The position numbers and the translations under genes are program-made. From Candidatus Omnitrophota bacterium (GTDB lineage: Bacteria; Omnitrophota; Gorgyraeia; Zapsychrales; Fredricksoniimonadaceae), in NCBI GenBank assembly GCA_002753465.1, contig PEAF01000009.1:1-50632 (forward strand): 50,632 nt of DNA. Direction: 5' to 3'. Position 1 is the stretch's first letter, and the number at the start of each line of letters is the position of its first letter. This document shows positions 1 through 8,979 of this stretch, one piece after another. The notes below the pieces were generated by a model. The model was given only the letters and a program-made list of their open reading frames with translations. It was not told the DNA's origin and searched no databases.

Positions 1-4
1 TACA

Positions 5-1390
5 GTGGTTTTGATCAATCCGCCGGGCCGGCATGTCTATTTGCGGGATTATTATTGCAGTAAGATCTCCAAAGGCAGTTATTGCTATCAGCCGTCAGAT
101 TTTGTCGTCTTAAGTGGCATTCTTTCTCAAAAATTTAATATCAGGATCATCGATTGTATTGCTGAGGGTATTTCGATCCAGGCGGCCTTGCTGCGTGTGG
201 CGGCCTGCAAGCCGGCGGCGGTGGTATTCTTAACAGGGGCCGTTTCTTTTGAAGAAGACCGCATTTTTATGGCCCGGGTTAAAGCTGAGACCGGAGCCAT
301 GATGGTGGGCCTGGGTGATATTTTTCTGGATGATGCGGCGGATATTTTGGGAGCTGAAGGCTGGCTGGATGCCGCATGCCTTGATTTTACATCGACGGAT
401 CTGTTGAGGTACCTTTCCGGGGAGCGTGATTCATTAGCTAATATGGTTTATAAGTCCGGTGAGGGCGTTGCCGTCACGCCCTTGGATAGCGGGGATCATA
501 CCTGGCGCATCCCTTTGCCGCGGCACGATCTTTTTAATATGAAGGCATATTCCTTCCCGTTCATGCGCCGTCACGCCTTGGCGACAATGATAACAAATTT
601 TGGATGTACCCATCAGTGCAGTTATTGTCCGGCGGCTCGATTTTCTTATAAGGAAAGGCCGGTTGAGGATCTTTCGCAAGAGTTTGAATTACTGCGGCGT
701 ATCGGTGTCAGGGAGATTTTTTTTAAAGACCAGGTTTTCGGAGGGGCCCCCGACCGTATTCAGGCGATTTGCAAGAAATTGATCGACGGGCGCTTTGATT
801 TCGGGTGGGTGGCTTTTTTACGCCCGGAAACAGCTTCTGCCGAGTTACTGTCCTGCATGAAGAAGGCCGGTTGCCATACCATCATGTTCGGGGTTGAAAG
901 TGCTGATGAAAATATGCTGCGCCGGTATAAAAGGCAGTATGATGTGGCGTTTATTCAGGAGGTTTTCAAGACCTGTCGCGCCTTGAATATTGAAACAGTC
1001 GCTACATTTATTTTAGGGCTTCCGGGAGAAGATGAACGGTCAGTTAAAAACACCATAAAGCTTTCTCAGTCCCTCGGTTGTGATTATGCGTCGTTTAATA
1101 TCTTTACGCCCGCATACGGGACTGAATTGCGCCGGGAATTGATCGATAAGGGTCTAATTAAGATAGATGATCGCGTGTTCATGGATAGCGGCGTGAGTTA
1201 TCCGGCACAATCCTTTTCAGCGTTGAGGCCTGATGAGCTGTGGCGCTGGAGAGTTGAGGCGGTGGGGGCGTTTTACTTCCGGCCGGGATACTTGTGGTCA
1301 AGGCTGGTTAAAATGCGTGATCTTTTTAGGATCAAAAGCGCTTTGAGAGAATTTCATATGATACTATGGTCTCTAAAGAGGGCTAAATAA
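5..1390 (+). CDS. B12-binding radical SAM protein, 5' end probably cut by the window
   Basis: The protein (461 residues as read) has an N-terminal Rossmann-like cobalamin-binding region. It begins VLINPPGRH, typical of this class. A radical SAM domain follows, with its cluster motif CTHQCSYC at residues 201-208 (CX3CX2C). B12-radical SAM enzymes mostly methylate unactivated carbons or rearrange rings; the substrate here is unknown. The first usable codon is GTG at 5 with no visible ribosome site, and the frame is open to the window edge, so a few N-terminal residues are probably missing. Its N-terminus, with the paired cysteines YYCSKISKGSYCYQ, differs from the ten-member array downstream, so it is a divergent relative and not an array member. 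It lies 9 bases from the FAD enzyme and likely shares a transcript with it. Confidence 0.85.
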   Translation: MVLINPPGRHVYLRDYYCSKISKGSYCYQPSDFVVLSGILSQKFNIRIIDCIAEGISIQAALLRVAACKPAAVVFLTGAVSFEEDRIFMARVKAETGAMMVGLGDIFLDDAADILGAEGWLDAACLDFTSTDLLRYLSGERDSLANMVYKSGEGVAVTPLDSGDHTWRIPLPRHDLFNMKAYSFPFMRRHALATMITNFGCTHQCSYCPAARFSYKERPVEDLSQEFELLRRIGVREIFFKDQVFGGAPDRIQAICKKLIDGRFDFGWVAFLRPETASAELLSCMKKAGCHTIMFGVESADENMLRRYKRQYDVAFIQEVFKTCRALNIETVATFILGLPGEDERSVKNTIKLSQSLGCDYASFNIFTPAYGTELRRELIDKGLIKIDDRVFMDSGVSYPAQSFSALRPDELWRWRVEAVGAFYFRPGYLWSRLVKMRDLFRIKSALREFHMILWSLKRAK

Positions 1391-1399
1391 CAGGATCAC

Positions 1400-2722
1400 A
1401 TGGACGATAAAGAGCATTTCGATACAGTGATTTTAGGGGGTGGATTCTCGGGGCTTTATCTGGCACTTTTGTTGAGCCGGGCCGGGCAGCGCGTTGCTGT
1501 TATTGAAAAGGCTTCTGTAGCGGGCGGGCTCCTAAGGACATTTTCCTGTCACGGGGCGCGCTTTGACCTCGGCGGTCACAGGCTGGTTTTTCATAAGAAT
1601 GCCGAACTTTTTTCATTTCTTAAAGAGATCGGATTTCAGGGTAGATTACTTAAACACCGGCGCAAGGCGAGGATATATGTCGACGGGTGCTTTATGCATT
1701 ATCCGCCCATTCTTTGGGATGCTTTTAAGTTGAAGGCAGAGCTTAAAATAGCGATCCTTAAAGATTTTTTGTTGGGAAGATTTGATCGTAAGAAGCCCGC
1801 GAATTTTGAGGAATGGCTGTGTGCGCAGTACGGAAAAACTCTTTATAAGCTTATTTTCAAGGATTATACCAAGAAGGTCTGGGGGGTTGAGTGTTCTTCA
1901 TTGCCGCCTGAGTTTTTGAAGAAGCGTGTTGGTAAATTTCATTTTCTTCATTTCATGCTGGGCTTGCAGGGCGTGCGGTCGAAGGATTCATGCGCGACCT
2001 TTTTTTACCCTGAAGCGGGCATTGGCGCCGTGATCGATGCCATTCAAGGGCAGCTACAGCAGAATGTCACGTTGTTAGTGTCATCAGAGGCCATCAAGGT
2101 TGAGGCCGGAAGTGTTGTTATAAGGGCATTGACGGGTGAGCGTACGGTGAGGGCTAAAAATATCGTTTCAACGATCCCTGTTCAGCGCCTTATTCCCTTA
2201 TTGGGTGATGCCGGGCTTGATGGTTGTCGGGAAGGGTTTAAGACGCGTGGTGTTATTTTTGTGAATCTTCTATTAAAGAAGGAATTGCCGGGTATTCCTC
2301 CGGTGCACTGGGTTTATCTTCCCTCAGGGGATTTGATATTTTCGAGATGGTATATGTATAAGTCCTGGAGCGGTGCCATGACGCCCGAAGGCAAGCATTC
2401 TTTAAGCCTCGAGATCATCGGCGGCGAGGAGTTATTGGCGTTGAGTGAAAGTGTCATTATGGAAAAGTGTTTTAAAGGTCTGAGGTTGATGGGCGTGACA
2501 TTGAATGCCGCCGACATTGAGGAATCGATGGTGATCAAGCAGGCGGATGCGTATCCTGTGATCACAAACATGGATGATGTCCAAAAGTATAAAGAGATGA
2601 TCATGCAGCGGCATCCTTCTTTAAGGCTTACCGGAAGGATGGGGGGGCATGCTTATCTGGATGTTGAGGGCTGTGTGGATGATGTCAGGTCAATGGCGCA
2701 GGCAATACTAAAACACGCATAA
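1400..2722 (+). CDS. FAD-dependent amine-oxidase/protoporphyrinogen-oxidase-like enzyme
   Basis: This 440-residue protein starts with a dinucleotide-binding fold: GGGFSG near residues 12-17, then an acidic residue ending strand 2 in VIEKA, followed by GGLLRTF and FDLGGHRL. This pattern fits the FAD-dependent amine oxidase, protoporphyrinogen oxidase and UDP-galactopyranose-mutase-like superfamily. YTKKVWG near residue 155 is also characteristic of this broad group. A C-terminal FAD-contact segment (GRMGGHAYLDVEG) is visible. It is probably a cytoplasmic or membrane-associated flavoprotein acting on a lipid, polyprenyl or sugar substrate. An AGGA lies 8 bases before the ATG. It sits between a B12-radical SAM gene and an SDR gene with gaps of 9 and 11 bases, consistent with one pathway. 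The exact reaction cannot be assigned. Confidence 0.8.
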   Translation: MDDKEHFDTVILGGGFSGLYLALLLSRAGQRVAVIEKASVAGGLLRTFSCHGARFDLGGHRLVFHKNAELFSFLKEIGFQGRLLKHRRKARIYVDGCFMHYPPILWDAFKLKAELKIAILKDFLLGRFDRKKPANFEEWLCAQYGKTLYKLIFKDYTKKVWGVECSSLPPEFLKKRVGKFHFLHFMLGLQGVRSKDSCATFFYPEAGIGAVIDAIQGQLQQNVTLLVSSEAIKVEAGSVVIRALTGERTVRAKNIVSTIPVQRLIPLLGDAGLDGCREGFKTRGVIFVNLLLKKELPGIPPVHWVYLPSGDLIFSRWYMYKSWSGAMTPEGKHSLSLEIIGGEELLALSESVIMEKCFKGLRLMGVTLNAADIEESMVIKQADAYPVITNMDDVQKYKEMIMQRHPSLRLTGRMGGHAYLDVEGCVDDVRSMAQAILKHA

Positions 2723-2733
2723 AGGCTTAGTGT

Positions 2734-3741
2734 ATGGAGAATTTGGTTTTAGTGACGGGCGGGACCGGATTTATCGGCGGCTTTCTCGTGCAGGCTTTGA
2801 TCGGCGGCGGCAGGCGGGTCAGATGCCTGGTCAGAACCACCAGTGACACAAGGTTCCTGAAAAGTTTAAATGTCGAGCTTGTTTATGGAGATCTTTTAGA
2901 TAAGGGATCCTTAAAGGCCGCCGTGAAAGGCGTTGGGGTCATTTATCACCTGGCGGCAAAAGTCCGCCCGGACAAGGTTATAAGCCGCCGTGACCGGTTT
3001 AAAGAGCCGTATTATGATGTGAATGTGACGGGGACAAAGAATCTTGTTGAAGCCTCTTGGAGTGAGGGGGTCACAACGTTTATTTGTTTCAGCAGCATTG
3101 TGGCCGTCGGGACAGGGTCTCATATTGATGAATCGACGGCGTGCCGTCCGGTGACGGTGTACGGTCAAAGCAAGCTTGCCGCTGAAGAGTACGTGCTTAA
3201 AATATTCAAAAGCGAAGGGTTTCCGGCGATCGTTGTTCGTCCGGGGCAGATATACGGCCCCAGGTGCATGGGAATGCTCATGCTTTACAGGCTTATTAAG
3301 CACGGTCTATTTATGACAATCGGCAATGGTTCAAACAAGATCCCTGTCTGTTATGTAACGGACCTGGTCAAAGGCGCTTTGCTGGCCGAGCAAAAGGGCA
3401 GGCCGGGTGAGATTTATTTTATAGGCGGCCATCCGTGTACGTTTAGAGAATTTGCTCAGGCCATATCAGACTCAATAAGCGGAAAGTTTGGACGGTTATA
3501 TTTTCCCAAAGCCCTGATGGATATTGCGATCGCACTTAAAGAGGCGGGAGAGCGGGTTTTTAATATAAAGCTGTGTCCGTTCAAGATGGATATCAGTAAG
3601 GGAGGTATCAAGTCGCTGTGTTCGGATTGTTTTGGAAGCATCGATAAGGCCGGGCGGGAATTAGGTTATGTGCCGGATGTGAATCTTCAAGACGGGATGA
3701 GGCAGGCTGCTGCGTGGTATAAGGACAATCATTTAATATGA
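2734..3741 (+). CDS. NAD-dependent epimerase/dehydratase (extended SDR)
   Basis: This 335-residue protein has the extended SDR cofactor motif TGGTGFIGG at about residues 8-16, a D-L pair in GDLLDKGSL, HLAAKV, and the catalytic YxxxK as Y143-K147 (YGQSK). It resembles nucleoside-diphosphate-sugar epimerases, 3-beta-HSD-like enzymes and the hopanoid-associated HpnA group. It should reduce, oxidise or epimerise a hydroxyl or keto group with NAD(P). AAGGC precedes the ATG by about 8 bases. The 11-base gap to the flavoenzyme suggests the two redox enzymes work on the same molecule. The family call is firm; the substrate is open. Confidence 0.87.
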   Translation: MENLVLVTGGTGFIGGFLVQALIGGGRRVRCLVRTTSDTRFLKSLNVELVYGDLLDKGSLKAAVKGVGVIYHLAAKVRPDKVISRRDRFKEPYYDVNVTGTKNLVEASWSEGVTTFICFSSIVAVGTGSHIDESTACRPVTVYGQSKLAAEEYVLKIFKSEGFPAIVVRPGQIYGPRCMGMLMLYRLIKHGLFMTIGNGSNKIPVCYVTDLVKGALLAEQKGRPGEIYFIGGHPCTFREFAQAISDSISGKFGRLYFPKALMDIAIALKEAGERVFNIKLCPFKMDISKGGIKSLCSDCFGSIDKAGRELGYVPDVNLQDGMRQAAAWYKDNHLI

Positions 3742-3771
3742 TGGGGCGGTTGTCATGAGGATTCCTGTACT

Positions 3772-6363
3772 ATGAAGGTTGTATTTGTAACAAGTGATTG
3801 CGAGTCTTTGGGCATTGAATATTTATCGGCCGCCTTGAAGCAGGGAGGCCATGACTGTTCTTTGGCGTTTGATCCGAAGTTGTTTGATACGGAGCTTGTA
3901 TCCATTCCCTCCCTGAAGACGTTGTGCGCGTATAAAAAGTTACTCCTCCGTAAAATTACAGCTATCGACCCCGGGTTAATATGTTTCTCCGTTTGTTCGG
4001 ATAATTTCGCATGGGCCCTGGACCTGGCAACGGCGATCAAGGGGGTTATTGCGGCGCCCGTGATCTTCGGCGGGATACATCCTACGATCGTCCCGGAAGA
4101 AGTTATTCAGTACCCATCGATCGATTATGTTTGTGTGGGTGAGGGAGAGGCGGCGATCGTTGAATTGGTCGATGCGCTGGAAGGGAACAGGGATGTTGCC
4201 GGCATAGCGAATATATGGTCGAAGAAAGACGGGACAATATATTCAAATTCGCCGCGACGCCTGGTTGAGGACCTTGACAGTCTTCCGTTGGCAGATAAAG
4301 AGATATTTGCTAAAGAGTACCCCCTCTTTATGGGTGGGTACAAGATCATCACATCGCGTGGATGCCCGCACCTTTGCACTTATTGTGCAAGCCATCAATT
4401 ACGTGAGATATACCAGGGGCACGGCAAATTTATCAGGAGAAGGTCAGTCGCTAATGTGATCGACGAGCTTGTTGCTGCCAAACAAAAATATAATATGAAG
4501 ATGGTGCGGTTCTTTGATGACGTTTTTACGCAGGACAAGGCGTGGTTAAGAGGGTTCAGCGTGAGGTATAAAAAGGAAATAGCCCTGCCTTATTTCTGTT
4601 TTATCTCCCCGGATCATTGCGATGATGAAGTGATCGCGTTATTGGAAAACAGCGGCTGCGCGACGGTTTTTATGGGGTACGGCACTTTTTCGGAACAGAC
4701 GCGCCGGGAGGTTTTGAACAGGCACTATGATAATGAGAAGGTGGCGGGCCTGATTCGTTCTTTCAGAAGAACGAATGTTTATCTCATCGTCGATTTCATT
4801 CTTGGTTTGCCGGAGCAAACTGAAGATGAGGTGATAAGCATGGCGAAGTTCTTTAATTGCAACAGGCCTGATGTGCTCTCCGGTCTGTTTTTAAGGTATT
4901 ATCCTAAAACACACATAACCCGATTAGCCCAGGACCGCGGATTGTTAAGTGATGCCCAGGCATCGATGTTAAGCGCGGCGGGTTTCAATGAGCGGATAAT
5001 TATTGAAGAAAAGAGGTATGGTTCTTTAAAGAGAATTCAAACCCTGATCATATTCAGTAAATATTTACCCCGGTCAGTGGTAGAGTGGTTGGTCCGCAGC
5101 GGGGTTTATAAGGCCATTTTCAGTTTAAATCTGAATAATTTCTCGGTGATTTTTGATTCAGTGGTCCCGAAGTTCAGTCGCAAGCGGCGCATACATACGG
5201 ATACGGTATCGCCTTTTCAGTACATTCATTTTTACGGACACTACATTATGACAAAATTTAAATTCGACATCAGTTCGGCTGCAGCATCTTTCAAGCAAGC
5301 ATTCCGTTCACGGATCGACAAGATAATGCTGATCTATAAGCTGGGGCTCAGTCGGGCAAGCCTTAAGAAGTTGTTCATGACGGTGCGCTACCTGTTCCGG
5401 ACCAAGGTCCTTGGCCGGCAATGCCCCGGGGCTGTCATCATAGGCTTGACGTATAAATGCCAGTGCAAGTGCGTGCATTGTTCCGTATGCACCTATCCTT
5501 TGGTCCCGAAAGAAGAAATGGACGCTGCGCAGGTTAAGCTGCTGTTAAACGATATTGCGCGATGCGGCATTCCTAAAGTCAATTTCTTCGGCGGAGAGCC
5601 GTTGATCCTTAACACGTCGATCATTGAGTTGGTCAGGCACGGGTATCATTGCGGCCTGAGCGTGTCTATTGATACGAACGGTATCATGCTGGATGAGGGC
5701 ATGTTAAAGGATTTGAAGTCCGCCGGCATCAACAACATTAATGTGAGCATAGACAGTGCCGATAAAGATACCCATGACCGCCTGCGTGGCTACGCGGGTG
5801 TTTTTGAGAAGGCGATCGAAGGGCTGAAGTTGTGTGTAAGGGAAAATATCCCCTGTGTCCTTTCGACATACGCTTCCAAGAGGAATATTCACTCCGGGGA
5901 CCTTAAGAGAATAATAGAGCTCGGAAAACAGACAGGGGTAACCGCTGTCAAGATACTGTTCCCTTTAATGGCGGGTAAGTGGAAAGACAGTCAGTGCGAT
6001 GAATTGCTGGACCCGCAGGAGAAGCAGGTTGTTTATGATTTACTGGAGCCCGGCTTTGTTTATTTAGAAAGCCCTTTGTTCAGTGTTAAGGGCAGGAAAA
6101 AAGTATGTGAAGCGTTGAACAGGAAAATGCTCTATGTTTCTCCGTACGGTGATGTTCAACTGTGTTATGCGGTGCCGTTTTCCTTCGGGAATATCAGAAA
6201 AGAATCTTTTGAAGCCATTGTAAAGCGCATGTGGGCCAGCAAATTCTTTAATTCCATAGATAATAACTATGATTGCGTCATGAACAATCCGGTTTTCAGG
6301 CGCAATGAAGCCAAGCTTGAGGGTAAGGCGGAAACGCCGCCTGTCGACTGCGCCAAGATTTAG
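3772..6363 (+). CDS. Fused double radical SAM protein: B12-binding radical SAM plus second radical SAM domain
   Basis: At 863 residues this is far longer than its array paralogs (about 500). Residues 1-490 match the array family: cobalamin-type N-terminus with GGIHPTIVPEEVI and YVCVGEGE, cluster motif CPHLCTYC at 198-205, and a conserved C-terminal helical tail. A second complete radical SAM domain follows, with CQCKCVHC at 563-570 and GGEP about 45 residues later. Its C-terminal region carries a few further cysteines (KVCEAL, VQLCYA, NYDCVM) that may bind an auxiliary cluster. Residue 493 is a Met (ATG at 5248) beginning MTKFKF, which aligns with the start of the free-standing gene downstream (MKYKFK). 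This suggests fusion by loss of the stop between two adjacent genes. GAGGA lies about 11 bases before the ATG. A two-step reaction on one substrate is inferred. Confidence 0.88.
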   Translation: MKVVFVTSDCESLGIEYLSAALKQGGHDCSLAFDPKLFDTELVSIPSLKTLCAYKKLLLRKITAIDPGLICFSVCSDNFAWALDLATAIKGVIAAPVIFGGIHPTIVPEEVIQYPSIDYVCVGEGEAAIVELVDALEGNRDVAGIANIWSKKDGTIYSNSPRRLVEDLDSLPLADKEIFAKEYPLFMGGYKIITSRGCPHLCTYCASHQLREIYQGHGKFIRRRSVANVIDELVAAKQKYNMKMVRFFDDVFTQDKAWLRGFSVRYKKEIALPYFCFISPDHCDDEVIALLENSGCATVFMGYGTFSEQTRREVLNRHYDNEKVAGLIRSFRRTNVYLIVDFILGLPEQTEDEVISMAKFFNCNRPDVLSGLFLRYYPKTHITRLAQDRGLLSDAQASMLSAAGFNERIIIEEKRYGSLKRIQTLIIFSKYLPRSVVEWLVRSGVYKAIFSLNLNNFSVIFDSVVPKFSRKRRIHTDTVSPFQYIHFYGHYIMTKFKFDISSAAASFKQAFRSRIDKIMLIYKLGLSRASLKKLFMTVRYLFRTKVLGRQCPGAVIIGLTYKCQCKCVHCSVCTYPLVPKEEMDAAQVKLLLNDIARCGIPKVNFFGGEPLILNTSIIELVRHGYHCGLSVSIDTNGIMLDEGMLKDLKSAGINNINVSIDSADKDTHDRLRGYAGVFEKAIEGLKLCVRENIPCVLSTYASKRNIHSGDLKRIIELGKQTGVTAVKILFPLMAGKWKDSQCDELLDPQEKQVVYDLLEPGFVYLESPLFSVKGRKKVCEALNRKMLYVSPYGDVQLCYAVPFSFGNIRKESFEAIVKRMWASKFFNSIDNNYDCVMNNPVFRRNEAKLEGKAETPPVDCAKI

Positions 6364-6416
6364 CCTGTAGGTGGGGGGCTTTTTTGTCCTGTTAAGGCGG
6401 TTGAAAGGGTTTTGTT

Positions 6417-7442
6417 ATGAAGTATAAATTTAAGATGCTTTTGAATAAGGCGCTCGTGGCGCTGTTTATCCTCAAGATTCTCAACGGCAGGTCTTTTTTA
6501 AAGGTATTGAGATTCATTATTTCGAAATACTGCCTGGGGAAAAAATCTCCTGCCCTGGCTGTTCTTGCCCTGACGTATAAATGCCAGTGCCGCTGTGTGC
6601 ATTGTTCAGCCGGGAATTTTCGTACAAGCTCGGAAGAATTGACGGTCGATGCGTGGAAAAAGGTCATCGATGCTTTAGATGCACTGGGGGTTCCACGGAT
6701 ACATATCAGCGGCGGAGAGCCGACGTTGAAGCAGGGTGTCGATGACATCATAAGATATGCGGCTTCAAAGGGTATGGTGACATTCCTCGAAACAAACGGG
6801 TTTGCGCTGGATGAAAGCCTTGTGCTTAAGTTAAAGGCGGCCGGGGTGGCCAGTATTGATATCAGCCTGGACAGTACGGATGCGGGCACACATGACAAGT
6901 TGCGTTGTTTGGATAGATCCTTCGACAAAGCCATGCACGCCATTGATCTGTGCCGTAAGCATAAAATGGTTTATATGGTTTCATCTTATGCAACGAAGGA
7001 AAACATATTCTCCGGCGAACTGAAAAAGGTTATGGTGCTGGCGCAGCAGGTCAAGGCGAGTGCGATCAGGATCATGCCTCCGCAGCCATCCGGGCGCTGG
7101 ATGACCCATTCTCCCGAACAGTTAAAAGATGCGGATAAGAAATATTTCCGCCAGCAGTTCCCTGTCATGGCGGTTTTGGACCGGACAGATCTACCGCAAT
7201 GCCCCATTGCCAACAGGTATACGATCTTCATTGCGCCTGACGGAGAAATGCATCCCTGCCCGCATTTGCCGTTTTCTTTCGGCAATGTCCGGACGATGAG
7301 CATCGGCGCGGCGCTTGATAAGATGGCCAACGACAGCATGTTTAAAAAGAAAGCGCTCTGTTATATCAACGATGCCGGCTTTAGAAAACAGTATATAGAG
7401 CCCGTATTGGCGAAGAATGCAGAGTTGCCTGTCAAAATTTAA
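6417..7442 (+). CDS. Radical SAM protein with cysteine-bearing C-terminal extension, stand-alone copy of the fused domain
   Basis: This 341-residue protein has its cluster motif CQCRCVHC at residues 56-63 and then SGGEPTLK, the SAM-binding GGEP. The C-terminal part has cysteines in LPQCPIA, HPCPHLPF and ALCYIN, as in SPASM/Twitch-type auxiliary-cluster regions, although the full seven-cysteine SPASM pattern is not obvious. It parallels the C-terminal half of the preceding gene nearly throughout: LTYKCQC, SVDS/SLDST, and FSFGN near the end. The two are clear paralogs. AAAGGG lies 8 bases before the ATG. Candidate roles include peptide or small-molecule modification, as in PqqE/NirJ-like enzymes; nothing shows a peptide substrate here. 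Confidence 0.85.
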   Translation: MKYKFKMLLNKALVALFILKILNGRSFLKVLRFIISKYCLGKKSPALAVLALTYKCQCRCVHCSAGNFRTSSEELTVDAWKKVIDALDALGVPRIHISGGEPTLKQGVDDIIRYAASKGMVTFLETNGFALDESLVLKLKAAGVASIDISLDSTDAGTHDKLRCLDRSFDKAMHAIDLCRKHKMVYMVSSYATKENIFSGELKKVMVLAQQVKASAIRIMPPQPSGRWMTHSPEQLKDADKKYFRQQFPVMAVLDRTDLPQCPIANRYTIFIAPDGEMHPCPHLPFSFGNVRTMSIGAALDKMANDSMFKKKALCYINDAGFRKQYIEPVLAKNAELPVKI

Positions 7443-7455
7443 ACTGGGCAATTCC

Positions 7456-8979
7456 TTGAGTAAAATTCTTTTTATCAGCACACCCTACGAAAATCTCGGC
7501 ATCGAATATATGTCGGCGATCCTGAAATCTGCGCAGCATCAGGTTGAGCTGATCATCGACCCGTGTCTTTTTTTAAATGCGTATCAGCGGCATTCCTTCC
7601 TGTATAAGCTTTTTGATTCCCGTGCGAGAATATTGCAGCAAGTAAAGCAGCTTAAGCCGGACCTGATCTGTTTTTCCGTTATGACGGATACGTATCAGTG
7701 GGGGCTTGATTTAGCAGTGTGCATTAAGCGTGAAATGAATGTGGCCATTGTTTTCGGCGGGATACATCCTACGGCGGTGCCTGAGGTGGTCATTCAGGAG
7801 GGGGCGATCGATTATGTGTGCGTGGGTGAGGGCGAAGGCGCGATTTTGGATCTGGCCAATCGATGCCTGCGGCCGGATGATTGTCGGGATATCGCCAATA
7901 TCTGGGCTAAGAGTGGTGCGCAGATCATAAGGAACGGTCCGAGGGCAGTCCACCCCGACCTTGAAGCCTTGCCGTTTCCCGACAAGGAACTCTATTACGC
8001 TCAAAGCGGGATATATTCTAAAGAATATTTTATAATGACAAGCCGCGGGTGCCGTTATGCGTGTGCATTTTGTTGTAATCAAATTTATCTAAAAATGTAT
8101 GGGCCGGGATTCCTGCGCAGGCGCTCTGTGAGTCATGTGATCCGGGAATTATCGGAAAGCCGGAAGAAGCACGGCTATAAATTCGTTTGGTTCATGGATG
8201 ATAATTTTGCGCAGGACATCCATTGGCTCCGGGAGTTTTCCTCGGAGTACGGCCGGCGGATAGGGCTGCCGTTTTTCTGTTATGTTAATCCGAGGGATAT
8301 GACGGATGAGGTGGCGCGTTTATTGAAGGCGGCTAATTGCCATGAAGTGGCCATGGGGGTTCAAACCCTTAATGACAGTACGTGCCGACTGGTAACAAGG
8401 GATACGGACCGGATAAGTGTAAAAGCAGGCCTTGAAGTTTTAAGGGCGAATAATATCGTCAGCGCGACAGAGAATATTCTGGGCTTTCCCGGCGAGAATG
8501 AACAGGACATCGTGCAGCTGATCGAGTTTTATAATAATTCCAGGCCAGACCTGGTCATGTTCAGCTGGTTAAAGATATTTCCTGCAACCAGGATACTGAT
8601 GTTACTGCGCGAGCGCCATCAGATCACGGATCAGGGCATGGAAGACATTGTTCACGGCAAAGATAGATCACTGGCCCTCGGCGGGAATTTTGCGGACGAG
8701 CGGATGTTCCGGAGCGCGGCGTGCCTGCTAGTTTTGGTGCCTTTCTTGCCTAAAAGGCTCGTGAGCTTCCTGTTAAAGGGCGGGGTCCATAAAGGGTTTG
8801 GCTTTTTAAACCCTATGTTTCTATTACGGGTTCTTAGGCTGTATAAGACTACCAGGCTAGCCATGCTGATAACCGGAAGACGTACATATGATGCCGGGGC
8901 AAAGATCAGCCTGCGGATCCAGAAGTATTTTATTCTGAAGAAGATCAAAGGGTTTCTAAAAGGCCGTCATACCTCATGA
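7456..8979 (+). CDS. B12-binding radical SAM protein (array member 2)
   Basis: This is an array-type protein of 507 residues. The cobalamin-type N-terminal half carries GGIHPTAVPEVVI and YVCVGEGEG. The radical SAM motif CRYACAFC is at 199-206 and is followed by a further cysteine (CCNQ). A conserved C-terminal tail (LPKRLVSFLLKGGVH) ends the protein. The start is uncertain. The frame extends to an ATG at 7417, overlapping the previous gene by 26 bases, but array paralogs begin directly at the M-K-I-x-F strand, which fits TTG at 7456; neither has a strong ribosome site. The 3' end overlaps the next start as ATGA, implying translational coupling to the FemAB-like gene. Member of a putative multi-step B12-radical SAM pathway. 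Confidence 0.87.
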   Translation: MSKILFISTPYENLGIEYMSAILKSAQHQVELIIDPCLFLNAYQRHSFLYKLFDSRARILQQVKQLKPDLICFSVMTDTYQWGLDLAVCIKREMNVAIVFGGIHPTAVPEVVIQEGAIDYVCVGEGEGAILDLANRCLRPDDCRDIANIWAKSGAQIIRNGPRAVHPDLEALPFPDKELYYAQSGIYSKEYFIMTSRGCRYACAFCCNQIYLKMYGPGFLRRRSVSHVIRELSESRKKHGYKFVWFMDDNFAQDIHWLREFSSEYGRRIGLPFFCYVNPRDMTDEVARLLKAANCHEVAMGVQTLNDSTCRLVTRDTDRISVKAGLEVLRANNIVSATENILGFPGENEQDIVQLIEFYNNSRPDLVMFSWLKIFPATRILMLLRERHQITDQGMEDIVHGKDRSLALGGNFADERMFRSAACLLVLVPFLPKRLVSFLLKGGVHKGFGFLNPMFLLRVLRLYKTTRLAMLITGRRTYDAGAKISLRIQKYFILKKIKGFLKGRHTS

